Shown here in pieces: positions 10,905 through 21,640 of a stretch of 64,000 nt of DNA. The first letter of the stretch is position 1. Every line of letters begins with the position of its first letter. The translations under genes and the position numbers were made by a program. The stretch comes from Cladorhizidae sp. MBARI D1340-BT2. Taxonomy: Eukaryota; Porifera; Demospongiae; Poecilosclerida; Cladorhizidae. The stretch spans positions 10,549,622-10,613,621 of the forward strand of contig JAQNBH010000015.1 in NCBI GenBank assembly GCA_028752905.1, written 5' to 3'. The notes beneath the pieces were generated by a model. It saw nothing but the letters and a program-made list of their open reading frames with translations, searched no databases and had not been told where the DNA came from.

Positions 10905-11020
10905 ATTTTCTTGTTTTCTTGTGTGTGTGGGTGTGTATGACCTATTCACTCAGGTCAGGAGAATTTTCTTGTTTTCTTGTGTGTGTGGGTGTGTATGACC
11001 TATTCACTCAGGTCAGGAGA
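10905..11020 (+). repeat. 58-bp tandem duplication in the E3 leader
   Basis: Two adjacent 58-bp copies (10905-10962 and 10963-11020) contain TTTTCTTGTTTTCTTGTG and end CTCAGGTCAGGAGA. The matching region of E4 has one copy. Confidence 0.9.
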
Positions 11021-11057
11021 AGAAACTCCCCGAGCAATGCAGAGCCAAGGGAGACAC

Positions 11058-12500
11058 ATGGCCGAGGACGATTGTGGGGGCGTAACCCCCAAGGAAGGAA
11101 CTTAGAGAACCAAATATTATGTGTGAACTATATTTAGAAGTATTAATAGTATTTTTAGCTAGAACTAGGGACTAGAATTAAATGTCATAACAACTCTACG
11201 TGTTAACATCACCTTATTACCACTTGGAAGAGTTACCCGACCTTATTGTAAGTCATGACCTATTCTGATTGGTCGATTCACTTTTCTTTTGTGATCCGGG
11301 GCCTTGTCTATAAAAGCCCGGCCCTGGACTTCATTCTTTTATGCAAGTTTTATGCGAGTTTTATTCTGTCATCATTCTGTATCAGTCCTATTAAAACTTT
11401 AGCGGCCTAACTGTCAATATCGGGAGGGATTGCAGGGTTGGGAAGATTTCAGAGACGGAGACTTACATCTGGTGGCAGCAAATACCAAGAGGGCACAAAC
11501 AAACCCCCACAACGATGATACCCCACAGACGAGCAGGTTCGACCGGTTCATGGACCGCTGGTCAGAAATTGAGGAAGTCTGAGGAGACAGGAGGAGGGAG
11601 GACGAACGAAGGGTGATGGACCGAGACCGCCACAACAGACAGCACGACCAGCAGGATTGGATGATGGAACTGCTGGCGAGGCCCAGAGAGAGAGACGGGC
11701 AGCAGATAGAGCACCCCCACCACCCGCACTTCCCAGGTTAACCATTCAAAAGTTCCAGGAAGGTCACGATGACATGAGTGCCTTCCTGGAAACTTTCAAG
11801 GCAACGGCAAGGGCAGGGGCTTGGCCAAACCCTCAATGGGCCATCATATTGAGAGGTTCTCTACCAGGAACAGGACTGACCGTGGTGGCAGCAATGCCAG
11901 CCCACAACCAAAATGACTACGAGTCTGTCAAAGTCGAACTGTTACGCGAATACCGAGTGACAACTGAGACCTACAGATGAAAGATGTTCGAAACCCCCTT
12001 CAACACAGCCAGTCCCGAGGCTTGGCTCGCAAATAATCATTAACACTTCCACCAATGGCTAGCCTCCTTTCCCCATAACCCAGCCAATGCAATGTTGATG
12101 GAGACTACCATGGCAAGGCTGCCAAAATGGCTCGAGGCTAGAATGAGGCTAGAATGAGAAACACCAACCCGACCAATTATGACGAGCTCGTGGAACCGGT
12201 GGTTCGACACCTCTCCAACCTGCCAAGAAAGGAAGGAGACGACCACAGGTCGATGGGAAGAACATCACAACCATCTCGATCTTTCCAGCCAGAACAACCT
12301 AAACCACACGCCACAGATGACAGAGAACCCCGAAGGTTTTCAGGGAGATACCAACCCCGAGGTGGGTATCTGGTGGGCAAGGAACAAAACTCCATCCCGA
12401 CACCCCTGAGTGAGGTGACGTGTTTTAGATGCAATCTGCTGGGGCACTACAGAAAGGACTGTAGCATTAAGCCAGAACGAGCCCAGCATTGCGCAGGAAC
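11058..12500 (+). pseudogene. E3 Gag, interrupted by a solo LTR
   Basis: The Gag start is ATG at 11058 (MAEDD), in register with E4 Gag, and is split at codon 5 by the insert 11073-11511. It resumes as DTPQTSRFDRFMDRW at about 11513, with a TGA stop soon after. Further motifs are TIQKFQEGHDDMSAFLETF and TVVAAMPAHNQNDYESVK (11740-11940), then VTTETYR followed by a stop at 11980. SCAN-like helices follow in the next frame. The knuckle CFRCNLLGHYRKDC (12421-12462) is intact. Several stops show it is no longer functional. Confidence 0.85.
11073..11511 (+). mobile_element. solo LTR inserted in E3 gag
   Basis: 439 bp beginning TGTGGGGG and ending CCCCCACA, flanked by a perfect 5-bp duplication ACGAT (11068-11072 and 11512-11516). 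Removing the insert and one ACGAT restores the sequence seen at the same place in E4. It carries a TATA-like tctataaaagc near 11308 and an ATTAAA near 11391, supporting plus orientation. A TGGTGGCAGC string near 11470 inside it resembles the primer sites of its neighbours; I cannot tell whether that is more than chance. Confidence 0.85.
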
Positions 12501-12516
12501 ACTGGGACCCTCCTCA

Positions 12517-12830
12517 TCGAACAAATTGCTAAGACAAGCCAAGATAAATGGCAAGGAGGCCGTCGTATGGCTCGACACTGGCTGCATCAAGTCGCTAGTC
12601 CACCCAAGATGCATCAACCGAAATCAGAGGCTGGGATGGCGAATACCATACTCGACGGCCAGTGCAAAGGTCACATGGTTTCCGATCGCGAGGATTGTAC
12701 TGGAGATAGGAGGGAGAAGGACTACTCTTGTGGTGGGTGTTTCCACACACCTCCAGATAGACATGCTGGTGGGACAAGATGTACCTGAACTAGCGGAACT
12801 CGTATGAGGCAAGATGGTCTCAGGGAATAC
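12517..12830 (+). pseudogene. E3 aspartic protease
   Basis: Continuous with the gag frame: AVVWLDTGCIKSLVHPRCIN carries the DTG triad at about 12571, then VLEIGGRRTTLVVGVSTHLQ and DMLVGQDVPELAELV, ending in TGA at 12806. The E4 equivalent reads through this point, so the stop is probably a mutation. A linker frame 12889-13368 with PEELKDMQQTDPTLQKARED follows. Confidence 0.85.
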
Positions 12831-13290
12831 GGAAAACCCTGGAGACATGAGCCGTGAAGGAGCATTCATATCGACGAGAGCCTAGACCGTGAAAATGACT
12901 CAGAAAGCAGAAAAGGATAGAGAGCAACAAACACGGGACAAAGTCCAACTCTCTAGTCCAGAAGAACCCTCGAAGGGAGAAGATAACTCCCCTTCTCCTG
13001 TGAACTTGGCACTTCCACCAGAGCCCCAGGGAAGAGAGGAGTTGACTTTCCGGTACGAGGACGATCTATTTCAACAACCACGATCGAAAGAACCGAAAGA
13101 AAAGAAAAGTACCACCTCATGGTGGACAGAGAAAGTAAGTCCTGAGGAACTAAAAGACATGCAACAGACAGACCCTACACTACAAAAGGCCCGAGAGGAT
13201 GCCGATTCGAACAAGGAGAAATACCAATGGGAGGATGGACTATTGATCAGGAAACCAATCGAGCAACGGGGACAACCCCTCATAATGGTC

Positions 13291-13962
13291 CGCAAACCAA
13301 TTGAGCAGAAATACTACAACTCGCTCATAGTTCCCCAATCGCAGGACACTTTGGGCAAGACCGGATGATGAGCACTATTCGGAGGTCTATGGATTGGCCA
13401 GGTCTACACAAGGATATCAGTGAGCTCTGTAAGACCTGTCCTAAATGTCAGTATGCTAAACCAGCAGCCCCCAATATGCCCCCTTGCATTCTTTTCCCAT
13501 GATAGGGCAACGTTTAGCCATGGATATTTTCGGCCCAACAAAAAAGGGAAACAAATATGTTTTGGTGGTGATTGATTATGCCACAAAATGGCCCGAAGCA
13601 TACCTGATACCAAACACAACATCAGAAACCATCATTAGTTGCCTTCTAGACCTCACAGCTAGGATAGGTACACCCGAAGAGATTCTTTCTGATAACGGTT
13701 AGAATTTTATATCCCGAACCATGAGCCAATTCTGTAGCGTCACAGGTATTAAGGAAATCAGGACCTCCCCGTACACCTCCCTCAGACGGATGGTGTGGTG
13801 GAGACTTTAAAGCAGTTGTTGAGGCAGCTGATTTAAAAAAAGGTAGATGAAAGGGAGTGGGATGATTATCTTCCCTTTATCTTGTGGTCATACCGAGCCA
13901 GGAGTACTGGGTTTCCCCCCCCCACGAGCTTGTTTATGGGAAACCTATGAACACACCAATTG
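13291..13962 (+). pseudogene. E3 integrase, N-terminal part and catalytic core
   Basis: KTCPKCQYAKPAAP (13430-13470) is the Cys-Cys half of the zinc domain. RLAMDIFGPTKKGNKYVLVV carries the first catalytic Asp, WPEAYLIPNTTSETIIS follows, and EILSDNG (second Asp) is followed by a TAG in place of a conserved residue. The Glu-containing segment is disturbed by small deletions near 13780-13810. The domain continues after element E2 at 19823. Confidence 0.85.
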
Positions 13963-13967
13963 ACTAG

Positions 13968-14527
13968 TGTCAGAAACTCTCTCCCTGTGACCTCTTATAA
14001 GCCACTAGCAGTTTCTGATGACGCCAAACCCTTGTCTAAGAACCTAGATGCACCACACCTCTTGCCCTCAAGACCTTGGTAAGACCAATACCACTAACCT
14101 CACTCCCTCACTAGAGCTTGTTAGGAATGAAAGAACAATAAAACAATGGCTCAAATGCATATTAAAACATATATCAATAAGCACAATATCACTAGTAATC
14201 TATCTCGTTCGATGATAGACTTACTCAGTCTTAATTGTCTTTCTTAATCGTTCGCTTTCTTTCTTTCTTTGTTCTCTTCTTCTCTTTTATAGATTCTATC
14301 ACAGTTCCCGTAGTGGTTTTGTGGGTAGTCTGTCTTCTCTGATCTCTGTGGTTTTACACCTTCTGATGTAGGTGAGTAATCAGGTGAGTTATTCCCACAG
14401 GTTGTTCCTCCTTTCCCAGAGGTGTCAGAGGCAGTCACAACATGTGGTTTTACATGTGAGTTATTCCCACAGGTTGTTTCTCCTTTTCCAGAGGTGTCAG
14501 AGGCAGTTGTCAGGATGCTCCCTGACA
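13968..14527 (-). repeat. E2 3' LTR
   Basis: TGTCAGAAACTC to CCCTGACA. It contains a pyrimidine-rich TTTC/TTCT tract (14255-14285) and two near-identical blocks around ttcccacaggttgtt (about 14390 and 14465). Confidence 0.92.
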
Positions 14528-15178
14528 TTCTCCCATCGTTCAAGTGAGAGCTATGCTCTCGTGATAGGCCATCAGCATTGGCATTGCGTGTGCCAGGCTT
14601 GTGTACAATCTTGTAGTTGTACAGTTGCATCAGCAGAGCCCATCGTGCTAGTCTTCCATGGCTATCTTTCAGTGTTGACAGGTCTGTCAATGGATTGTGG
14701 TCAGTCTGGATCGTAAATTCGGTACCCTCCAGATAAACGCGAAAGTGTCTGGTTCCTTCGATAACCGCCAGGGCTTCTTTCTCGATGGTCCAATATTTCC
14801 TCTCCCGTGGAAGAAGTTTCCTGGATGCATAGGCGATTGGGTGTTCATCTCCCAACTCACCAATCTGGGGAAGAACAAAACCTATGCCACTATCAGAGGC
14901 ATCAGTTTGTAAGATAAATGATCTTGCCAATTAGGTGTGGATAGAACTGGGTAATTGGTGAGAACTGTTTTCAATTTCTGGAAAGCCTGTTGGATATGCT
15001 CATTCCACTCAATTAAGTTGGGTTTATCCTTTTTAGTAAGGTCTGAAAGGGGGGTGGCTATAGTCGAGAAATTGGGTATGAATTTTCTATAGTACCCACA
15101 CAATCCCCAAAAAGCTCTCACATCCTTTTTAGTTGTTGGTTGCCTAAAGCTTTGTACGGCTTGCACCTTAGCTAGCAA
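14528..15178 (-). pseudogene. E2 RNase H
   Basis: The minus strand gives LTNYPVLSTPNWQDH, then SFILQTDASDSGIGFVL (first Asp), YASRKLLPRERKYWTIEKEA (Glu), FTIQTDHNPLTDL (Asp), LARWALLMQLYNYKI and ANADGLSREH, a complete gypsy RNase H up to 14528. All four acidic positions appear present. The only obvious break is a frame change between 14882 and 14930 near the domain start. A purine-rich GATGGGAGAA adjoins the LTR. Confidence 0.87.
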
Positions 15179-15830
15179 AGGCTACTGTTCCTTGCCCCAC
15201 AATATGCCCTAAGTAAACACATGTGTTACACGCAAACTTGAACTTTCGTTTTTTGATTGTTAATCCTGCTTTTCGAAGTCTCTCGAAGATGTCCTTGAGA
15301 TGTGTGAGATGTTCATCCCAAGTATGGCTGTGGATAATAATGTCATCGAGGTATGCCGCGGCGAAGGACTGAGTTCCTTCCAGCACCTGATCCATTAGTC
15401 TCTGGAACGTAGAGGGTACAGCCATGAGTCCGAAGGGCCTGGTACGGAACTGAAACTTTCCCCATGGCGTCACAAATGCTGTCTTTTCTTGACTAGATTT
15501 AGCCACTGGTACCTGCCAGTACCCTTTCGTCAGATCTAAAGCTGTTATGAACTTAGCCTTCCCCACATCATCAATTAGATCATCTATATGTGGTATAGGA
15601 TACGGATCTACCTTGGTTACTAGTTAAGCTTCCTGTAGTCAATGCAGAGATGCTTGTCTCCGTCCTTCTTCAGTACTAGAATAGCTGGGGCTGCCCAAGG
15701 ACTTTAAGATGGAACGATAAAACCCATCTCCAACAACTCCTTGATTTCTATGCATAAATATTTGTGAGATGCATGTGGTAGTCTGTAGGGGGGTAGTCGA
15801 ATCGGACTTGCATCACCCGTGTCAATTACG
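15168..15830 (-). pseudogene. E2 reverse transcriptase
   Basis: It begins in frame with the integrase C-terminus: ASPIRLPPYRLPHA, KELLEMGFIVPS then a stop, then LCIDYRKLN in another frame. An uninterrupted block (15566-15168) has [32 protein letters not shown] and AAYLDDIIIHS with the YLDD catalytic centre intact, followed by RKAGLTIKKRKFKFA and YLGHIVGQGTV. Frameshifts lie between 15704 and 15566. Confidence 0.88.
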
Positions 15831-15989
15831 TCGTCCACCAATGTCGTAAGTCCTGGCTCATCACGAATAATGTCAGCAAACTCCTGCTTCAGTTGTTCTT
15901 CTCTCTGTAAGGAGGTAAGAGCAATGTTATTTTTCTGTGATTGAATACCTTCTGTAGTATCCTCTTCAATGATGTCGTCAACAGATAGA

Positions 15990-17068
15990 AATACTGCTGG
16001 TGCTGGTGAATGCCACGTCTTCAACCCGTTCACATGGAAGGTACATAGTCGTTTCTGTCTTTGGCCCATGTCAACTTCATATGTCACATCGGTCACCTTG
16101 CGTGTGATTTGCATCGGACCCCTCCATTCGTTTTCCAGCTTGTTTTGCTTCCTGGGTTGGAAAACCAAGACAAAATCACCAATATCATATGACCTACTCA
16201 CAGCCTTTTTGTCATAATAATATTTGTGTTTTTCTTTCGCATCGGTTTCATTTGCAGCAGCCAACTCCCGCACTGTCTCCATCTTCTCTCGAAGGAGTTG
16301 AAGGTACTCGATTATGGGTTGACCTTCTTCTTCTGTCTCATTGGTCCACAGCTCTACCAACTCATCCAGTGGTGTCCTCATCTTTCTGCCAAATAAAAGC
16401 TCAAACGGCGAGTAACCCGTTGATTGTGGGTTGTCCCACGGTAAGCCCACAATACATAGGATAGACACTGATCCCATTCTAACCCATGTTTTTTAGTTAA
16501 CTTACAAGCAGACGCTTCAGGGTGGAGTTCCATCTTTCCACCATCCCATCAGTTTGTGGATGATAAGGGGATGTCTTGATCTGCTTTATTCCAGACCTCT
16601 CACAAAACCCTTTCATGGTTTTAGAAATAAAATTTGACCCATTATCGGTGAGTATTTCTCTTGGCACCCCCAATCTAGCAGTGAGCTCCACTAGAGAGTC
16701 AATTACTGATTCTGTGGTCACGTTTCGTAGAGAAAACGCCTCTGGCCATTTTGTTGCATAATCAGTACATATTTGTTACCTGCTTTCGTTCTTTTTAGAG
16801 GCCCAAAGATATCCATCGCTATGCGGTCGAATGGATTCTTGATGATTGGCAACGGATGAAGCGAAGCTCTCTTCAAGGTTGCTGGGGCAGTTCGCTGGCA
16901 CTCTGGACAGGATTTACATGCTTCTCTTACGTCTACGGTCATACCTGGCCAGCTAACCCTCTGTCGGAGAGTATCCAGAGTTCTTGTCTCTCCAAAATGT
17001 CCCGCAGTTGGGGAAAAATGTGCAAGCTTCAGCACCTCTGTCCTACAGGATTGAGGAACAACTAACAA
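15990..17068 (-). pseudogene. E2 integrase (upstream of RT)
   Basis: LKLAHFSPTAGHFGETRTLD (His-His) and CKSCPECQ (Cys-Cys) form a complete H2C2 domain (17040-16900). RIAMDIFGPLKRTKAGNKY has the first Asp. A small deletion near 16750 shifts the frame. EILTDNGSNFISKTMKGF (second Asp) and SPYHPQTDGMVERWNSTLK (Glu) follow to 16497. The C-terminal region 16477-15990 shows NPQSTGYSPFELLFGRKMR, YDIGDFVLVFQPRKQNKL and DVTYEVDMGQRQKRLCTFHV. This C-terminal segment matches E3 19823-20240. Confidence 0.88.
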
Positions 17069-17095
17069 ATTAGTATCCCCTTTTTCGTATGGTCT

Positions 17096-17830
17096 TCACC
17101 TTAGTAGCCCCTTCTCCCAAAACACATCACCATCCTTAGCCTCCTCAGCCTCCTGTCTCCATTTCTCCAGTGTAGGGTCTATTGCTTGGAGAGAGCATAG
17201 CTGGCTAGAGGTGACTTGTTCCGGCCATAGAGGATCTCCTGTAGCCTTTTCTGGGAAACAACGTTGGGTTGGGACAACAATTAATTCATCATCAAATTTG
17301 TACATGTTACTCAAACTTGACTCTTCCTCTTCCAAAGGTTCTAGAGTCTGAATGATTGCTTCATCCTGCTTCTGTTGCGACTCTGCGGCTTGGTTCTCTT
17401 CCTGCTGTCGGTTGTGTCCAGCTCTTGTGGTCACCATGGCCACATCAGGAGGTCTCACTTATTCCGTTGGTTGAGTCTCCTTCTTGACATCATCCTGAAG
17501 CATCTCTCTGAGTAGCTTCCTGAAGTGTGGTACATCTTTCCCCAAAAGCATGTCCACATTGATGTGAGGTGATACACCCACTGCAAGCTCGTGTGTCTTT
17601 CCGTCTATCTGTAACTCGATTCTCGTGGCAGGGAACCAAGTCTTTCGAGAACAAACAGTGGTGTCCATCCTAGTCGGTCTTTGCTGTCGATGCACCTCGG
17701 ATGTACTATGGATTTCGAGCAGCCTGTGTCCAGCAACGCCACTACAGACTTGCCGTTGACCATGGCCATTCTTGCAAGTCGGTAAATTCGTCCGGATATA
17801 TGTGCTGTGTCCAAAATTGACATTTTCCAT
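17096..17830 (-). pseudogene. E2 protease and linker
   Basis: VALLDTGCSKSIVHPRCIDS (frame 17823-17605) carries the protease DTG. The second half, RIELQIDGKTHELAVGVSPH and DMLLGKDVPHFRKLL, is in the neighbouring frame and ends at a TAA (17459-17461). The downstream linker MVTTRAGHNRQQEENQAAES continues in the same register immediately after that TAA and ends at a TGA (17096-17098), again in the same register as integrase. The two single in-frame stops differ in kind from the frameshifts elsewhere. Confidence 0.8.
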
Positions 17831-17834
17831 TTTT

Positions 17835-18938
17835 ACTCGACAATCTTTTCGAAAATGTCCTTTTTTCCCGCATCTGGAACATTCGATCTGTTTCAAGTCC
17901 CTACCGGGTGGAGAGTAGACACCTTTATTTCCCTCTGCCTCTGGATGCTTCTGCTCCAGTGGTTTTGGGTGATTCTGAGTGTCCCTAGGTTTCAGTCGAA
18001 AACTCTCTCTCTGGTCGGATTTCTTTGGTATTCCTCTTCCTTGTCGCTGACTGGACAAATAGCGTACAACAGCCTCACCCAGTTCCTCATAAATGTCGGG
18101 GTGCAACCGTCGCATCTGCCTGCCATGGAAGACGCTTTAGTGCTAGCTCATAGAGCATAGTATCTCGTTCTGTCTTGTTGGAGGAGTCCAACCACTGGTG
18201 AAAGGACTGTTTGTACGACCTGAACCATCCATCAGGGTTAGTTCCGTCGAATGTCTGGTCAAATACCTTGGCTCGGTATGTTTCAGAGGTCACCTTGTAG
18301 ATATTCAAGAGGGCTTCTTTGACCTGCTCGTAATCGGTCTGACTCGGTGCTGGCAGAACTGCCACTGCCGTCAACCCTTGACCAAACAATGAACCCCTTA
18401 AGTAGTTCGCCCAATGTCGGGCTGGCCAACCATTTGCGCTGGCTGTCACCTCGAACATTTTCAGGTATGCGCCCATATCGTCGGAGCCTTCACTAAACTT
18501 CTGCAAGTTTATCTTGGGAGGTGCTACTTCTGCTGAGGGTGGAGGAAATCGTGATGATAGGAGCTGAGCCCAACGTTCTTCTTGACGTTCTTGCCGTGCC
18601 TGCTCGCGCTCCCTTCGTTCTTCCTCTCGCTGTCTTTCTTCCTCCCTCTGTGCCTGTCTTTCTTCCTCTCGCTGAAGTCTTTCTTCCTCCCTCTGTGCCT
18701 GTCTTTCTTCCTCACGCTGAAGTCTTTCTTCCTCCCTCTGTGCCTGTCTTTCTTCAGCTTGAACGAATTGCGTCATCAGCAGCGTTCCAGATATAATAGG
18801 TTCTTCAGCAATCGTTGCTTCTTCTGCCATACCATCCCTAGGAATTTGCAAAATACTCCCACTCCGTAACTGACAGTCTTCTCCTGGCCGCGCTCGTTCG
18901 TGAGACACGCTCGTGGGTTTCATATATACAGAACACAA
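17835..18938 (-). pseudogene. E2 Gag with SCAN-like core and CCHC knuckle
   Basis: A long frame starts near 18938. After an Arg/Glu/Gln coiled-coil repeat (18740-18590, repeating RQAQREEERLQREEE) comes INLQKFSEGSDDMGAYLKMF, NYLRGSLFGQGLTAVAVL, LLNIYKVTSETYRAKVFDQT and WFRSYKQSFHQWLDSSNKTE, helices with the spacing of a SCAN-type Gag C-terminal domain. A one-base frameshift near 18100 moves the reading frame; the second frame contains CSRCGKKGHFRKDC, an intact CX2CX4HX4C knuckle (about 17893-17850). Confidence 0.85.
18590..18760 (-). repeat. short in-frame repeat in E2 Gag coiled coil
   Basis: Imperfect 24-60-bp units of the CTTTCTTCCTCCCTCTGTGC type recur at least four times and encode Gln/Arg/Glu repeats. 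Copy number in such a repeat is likely variable. Confidence 0.8.
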
Positions 18939-19226
18939 TTAACCAATAATAAGATATTGTCGCTCAAATAAACGACAAAAGAAAAGGATACAACAGAAAT
19001 ATGCACCATCCCTAGGGACTAACACTGTATGATATCCTAGGATAGGGTTTTTTTCACAGGCTCCTAGACACGAATACCCGAGCCGTTTCCCTGCTAACGT
19101 AGCAATAGAGAAAAGAAAATAGCGCAACGCGATGCTCCGACCAACTAGTAACTCCTGTCCAAGTTGTCTTCCACTAGGATCCAACAATGTTTCGCTGATC
19201 CCACCAGGATCCAACACAGTTTCGCT

Positions 19227-19245
19227 GATCCCACCGCTGCCACCA
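19227..19245 (-). other. E2 primer-binding site, tRNA-Leu type
   Basis: The plus strand reads gatcccaccgctgccacca, two bases from the LTR end at 19248. It is identical to the E4 site and resembles the CCA end of a leucine tRNA. Confidence 0.72.
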
Positions 19246-19247
19246 AA

Positions 19248-19822
19248 TGTCAGAAACTCTCTCCTTGTGACCTCTTATAAGCCACTAGCAGTTTCTGATG
19301 ACGCCAAACCCTTGTCTAAGAACCTAGATGCACCACACCTCTTGCCCTCAAGACCTTGGTAAGACCAATACCACTAACCTCACTCCCTCACTAGAGCTTG
19401 TTAGGAATGAAAGAACAATAAAACAATGGCTCAAATGCACATTAAAACATATATCAATAAGCACAATATCACTAGTAATCTATCTCGTTCGATGATAGAC
19501 TTACTCAGTCTTAATTGTCTTTCTTAATCGTTCGCTTTCTTTCTTTCTTTGTTCTCTTCTTCTCTTTGCTGTTCTTCTCTTTTATAGATTCTATCACAGT
19601 TCCCGTAGTGGTTTTGTGGGTAGTCTGGCATCTCTGATCTCTGTGGTTTTACACCTTCTGATGTAGGTCAGTAATCAGGAGAGTTATTACCACAGGTTGT
19701 TCCTCCTTTCCCAGAGGTGTCAGAGGCAGTCACAACGTGTGGTCTTACATGTGAGTAATTCCCACAGGTTGTTCCTCCTTTTCCAGAGGTGTCAGAGGCA
19801 GTTGTCAGGATGTTTTCTGACA
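19248..19822 (-). repeat. E2 5' LTR
   Basis: TGTCAGAAACTC to TTTCTGACA, 575 bp. It differs from the 3' LTR mainly by an extra 15-bp TTGCTGTTCTTCTCT-like unit near 19565 and scattered substitutions. A second partial copy of its left 150 bp is not seen elsewhere in the window. Confidence 0.92.
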
Positions 19823-20244
19823 ACCAGTTAGCTAGGGTCTGGAAGGGAGAAAACCCAGAGGCAGAAGTCGAGATAGTAACATATCTCAGAAATTTGAGAG
19901 CAAAGTTAGAAGTGGTAAGAGAGATGGCTTTTGCAACAGAAACGAAAGCTAAGATTGGGCATAAGAAACAGTATGATAAAAAGGCCCATGAGAGCAAATT
20001 TGAGGTGTGAGACAGAGTGTTGGTATTCCGCCCATGGAAGCTCAACAAATTGATAAATGAATGGCAGGGGCCAATGACAATTGTGAAAAAACTTACCGAG
20101 GTAACTTTTCAAGTAACTGCAGGTCAGGGTTCATGGGGACTCAGTGTCTACCACATGAATGGGATGAAGGCATGGCATTCCCCCATTTCAACCACGTTGG
20201 TGGGCATGGATTGCACCTCAGCCGTGGACTCTGGACCTGAATGA
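19823..20244 (+). pseudogene. E3 integrase C-terminal part (after nested E2)
   Basis: QLARVWKGENPEAEVEIVTY, LEVVREMAFATETKAKIGHK and YDKKAHESKFEV, then a stop and VLVFRPWKLNKLINEWQGPM, TEVTFQVTAGQGSWGLSVYH and NGMKAWHSP. This matches the integrase C-terminal region of E2 (16477-15990). It shows that E2 interrupts E3 within this domain and that E3 RT follows, giving the integrase-RT order. Confidence 0.87.
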
Positions 20245-20259
20245 TCACCGACAACGAAT

Positions 20260-21010
20260 CACCTCGACGAATCGCAAGAGAAAGAGCTGGAACAACTCAC
20301 GGAGGAGTTTGCAGGATTGTTCAGCGACAAACTAGGATGGACGGATGTGGTAGAACATGTCATTATGCATCCCCCATCCGGCTGCCCACCTACAGACTTG
20401 GCCCATACATTGCATGAGTTCCTACGAAAGGAGATAAGCGACTTATCACAACAGGGTCTGATTGTACCATTAAAAAGCCCCTGGGCTGCTCCTGTGGTAA
20501 TAGTGCCGAAATCAGATGGCACTAAACGATTGTGCATAGATTATCGAAAATTGAATCTCGTGACACAACAGGATCCATACCCTGTCCCTAGGATAGGGGA
20601 ACTGATCGACAATGTTGGAGGATCGAGGTGGATATCCACCATGACCTAACAAAGGGGTACTGGCAAGTACCCATGGAGAGGGCGAGTCAGCCAAAGACAG
20701 CATTCGTCACACCATGGGGAAAGTATCAATTTACCGCCATGCCCTTTGGTCTAGCCTCCGCATCCTCAACATTCCAATGATTGATGGATGACGTACTATC
20801 AGATACCACATCCTACATGGCCCCCTATCTGGACGATGTGATCATATACAGTTCAACTTGGAATGAGCATTTACAACATTTAAAAGCTGTGTTCCGAGAC
20901 TGGACCAAGCAGGGTTAAAGATTAATGTGAAGAATGCCAATTCGCCAGAAATGAATGAATCTATCTTGGACATCAGGTGGGGTTTGGTAAGGTTCTGCCA
21001 GTACAGGCCA
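20260..21010 (+). pseudogene. E3 reverse transcriptase
   Basis: [20 protein letters not shown] leads into [20 protein letters not shown] and [20 protein letters not shown], ending in a stop at 20649. After a frameshift come [32 protein letters not shown] and APYLDDVIIYSSTWNEH (about 20815-20865) with the YLDD centre intact. Several further frame breaks occur near 20640 and 20900-20980. Confidence 0.87.
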
Positions 21011-21640
21011 AGGTGAATGCATTCAAGAAGTTCGCACAACCCAAGACGAAAAAATACATACGAGCGTTTTTAGGGATATGCGGATACTACCACAAATTTA
21101 TCCCCGATTTCTCAACGATCACCACTCCCCTTTCAAACGTGACCAGAAAGGAGGAGCTGAACCACATCGAGTGGTCGAAGGAGAAACAGACAGCATTCGA
21201 CACTCTGAAGCACCGATTGACACACTACCCGATCCTAAGAACACCACAATGGGAGCGGAAGTTTTATCTGCAGACCGACGCCTCCAGTTCCGGGATTGGG
21301 TATGTGTTGTCCCAGCTAAATGACGATGGGGAAGACCACCCACTCACTTATGGTTTCAGGAAGTTACTAGCTCGGGAGACCAGATATTTGGCGATCGAAA
21401 GGGAAGCCCTAGCAATTATTGAGGGCATCAATTTATTTGAAAGGCACCAAATTTGAGATACAGACCGATCACAATCCATTAACCTACCTGGACAGGATGA
21501 AGGATAGCCACGGGAGGATTGCCCGATGGCGGATGCAGATGCAACAATTCGACTACGAAATCACTTACCGTTCTGGCGCGAAAAATGGCAATGCAGATGG
21601 CCTGAGCGAGAGTTCGACTCACGGTTAGAAGAGGGGGAGA
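20977..21640 (+). pseudogene. E3 RNase H and purine tract
   Basis: KKYIRAFLGICGYYHKFIPD and TPLSNVTRKEELNHIEWSK are the connection region. YLQTDASSSGIGYVLSQLN (Asp), LTYGFRKLLARETRYLAIER (Glu), then after a frame change FEIQTDHNPLTYLDRMKDSH and NADGLSESS complete RNase H. The tract AGAAGAGGGGGAGA (21627-21640) abuts the 3' LTR. Confidence 0.87.

Larger units (their letters stand above)
13968..19822 (-). mobile_element. E2: Gmr1-type LTR retrotransposon nested in E3 integrase
   Basis: LTRs of 560 and 575 bp (13968-14527 and 19248-19822) enclose gag, CCHC knuckle, protease, integrase, RT and RNase H on the minus strand. Flanking 5-mers are ACTAG (13963-13967) and ACCAG (19823-19827), a target-site duplication with one difference. 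E3 integrase coding resumes at once on the far side. By eye the LTRs differ at about 14 positions plus one 15-bp indel, so it is the youngest complete element here. Internal stops and frameshifts show it is nevertheless inactive. Confidence 0.93.
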
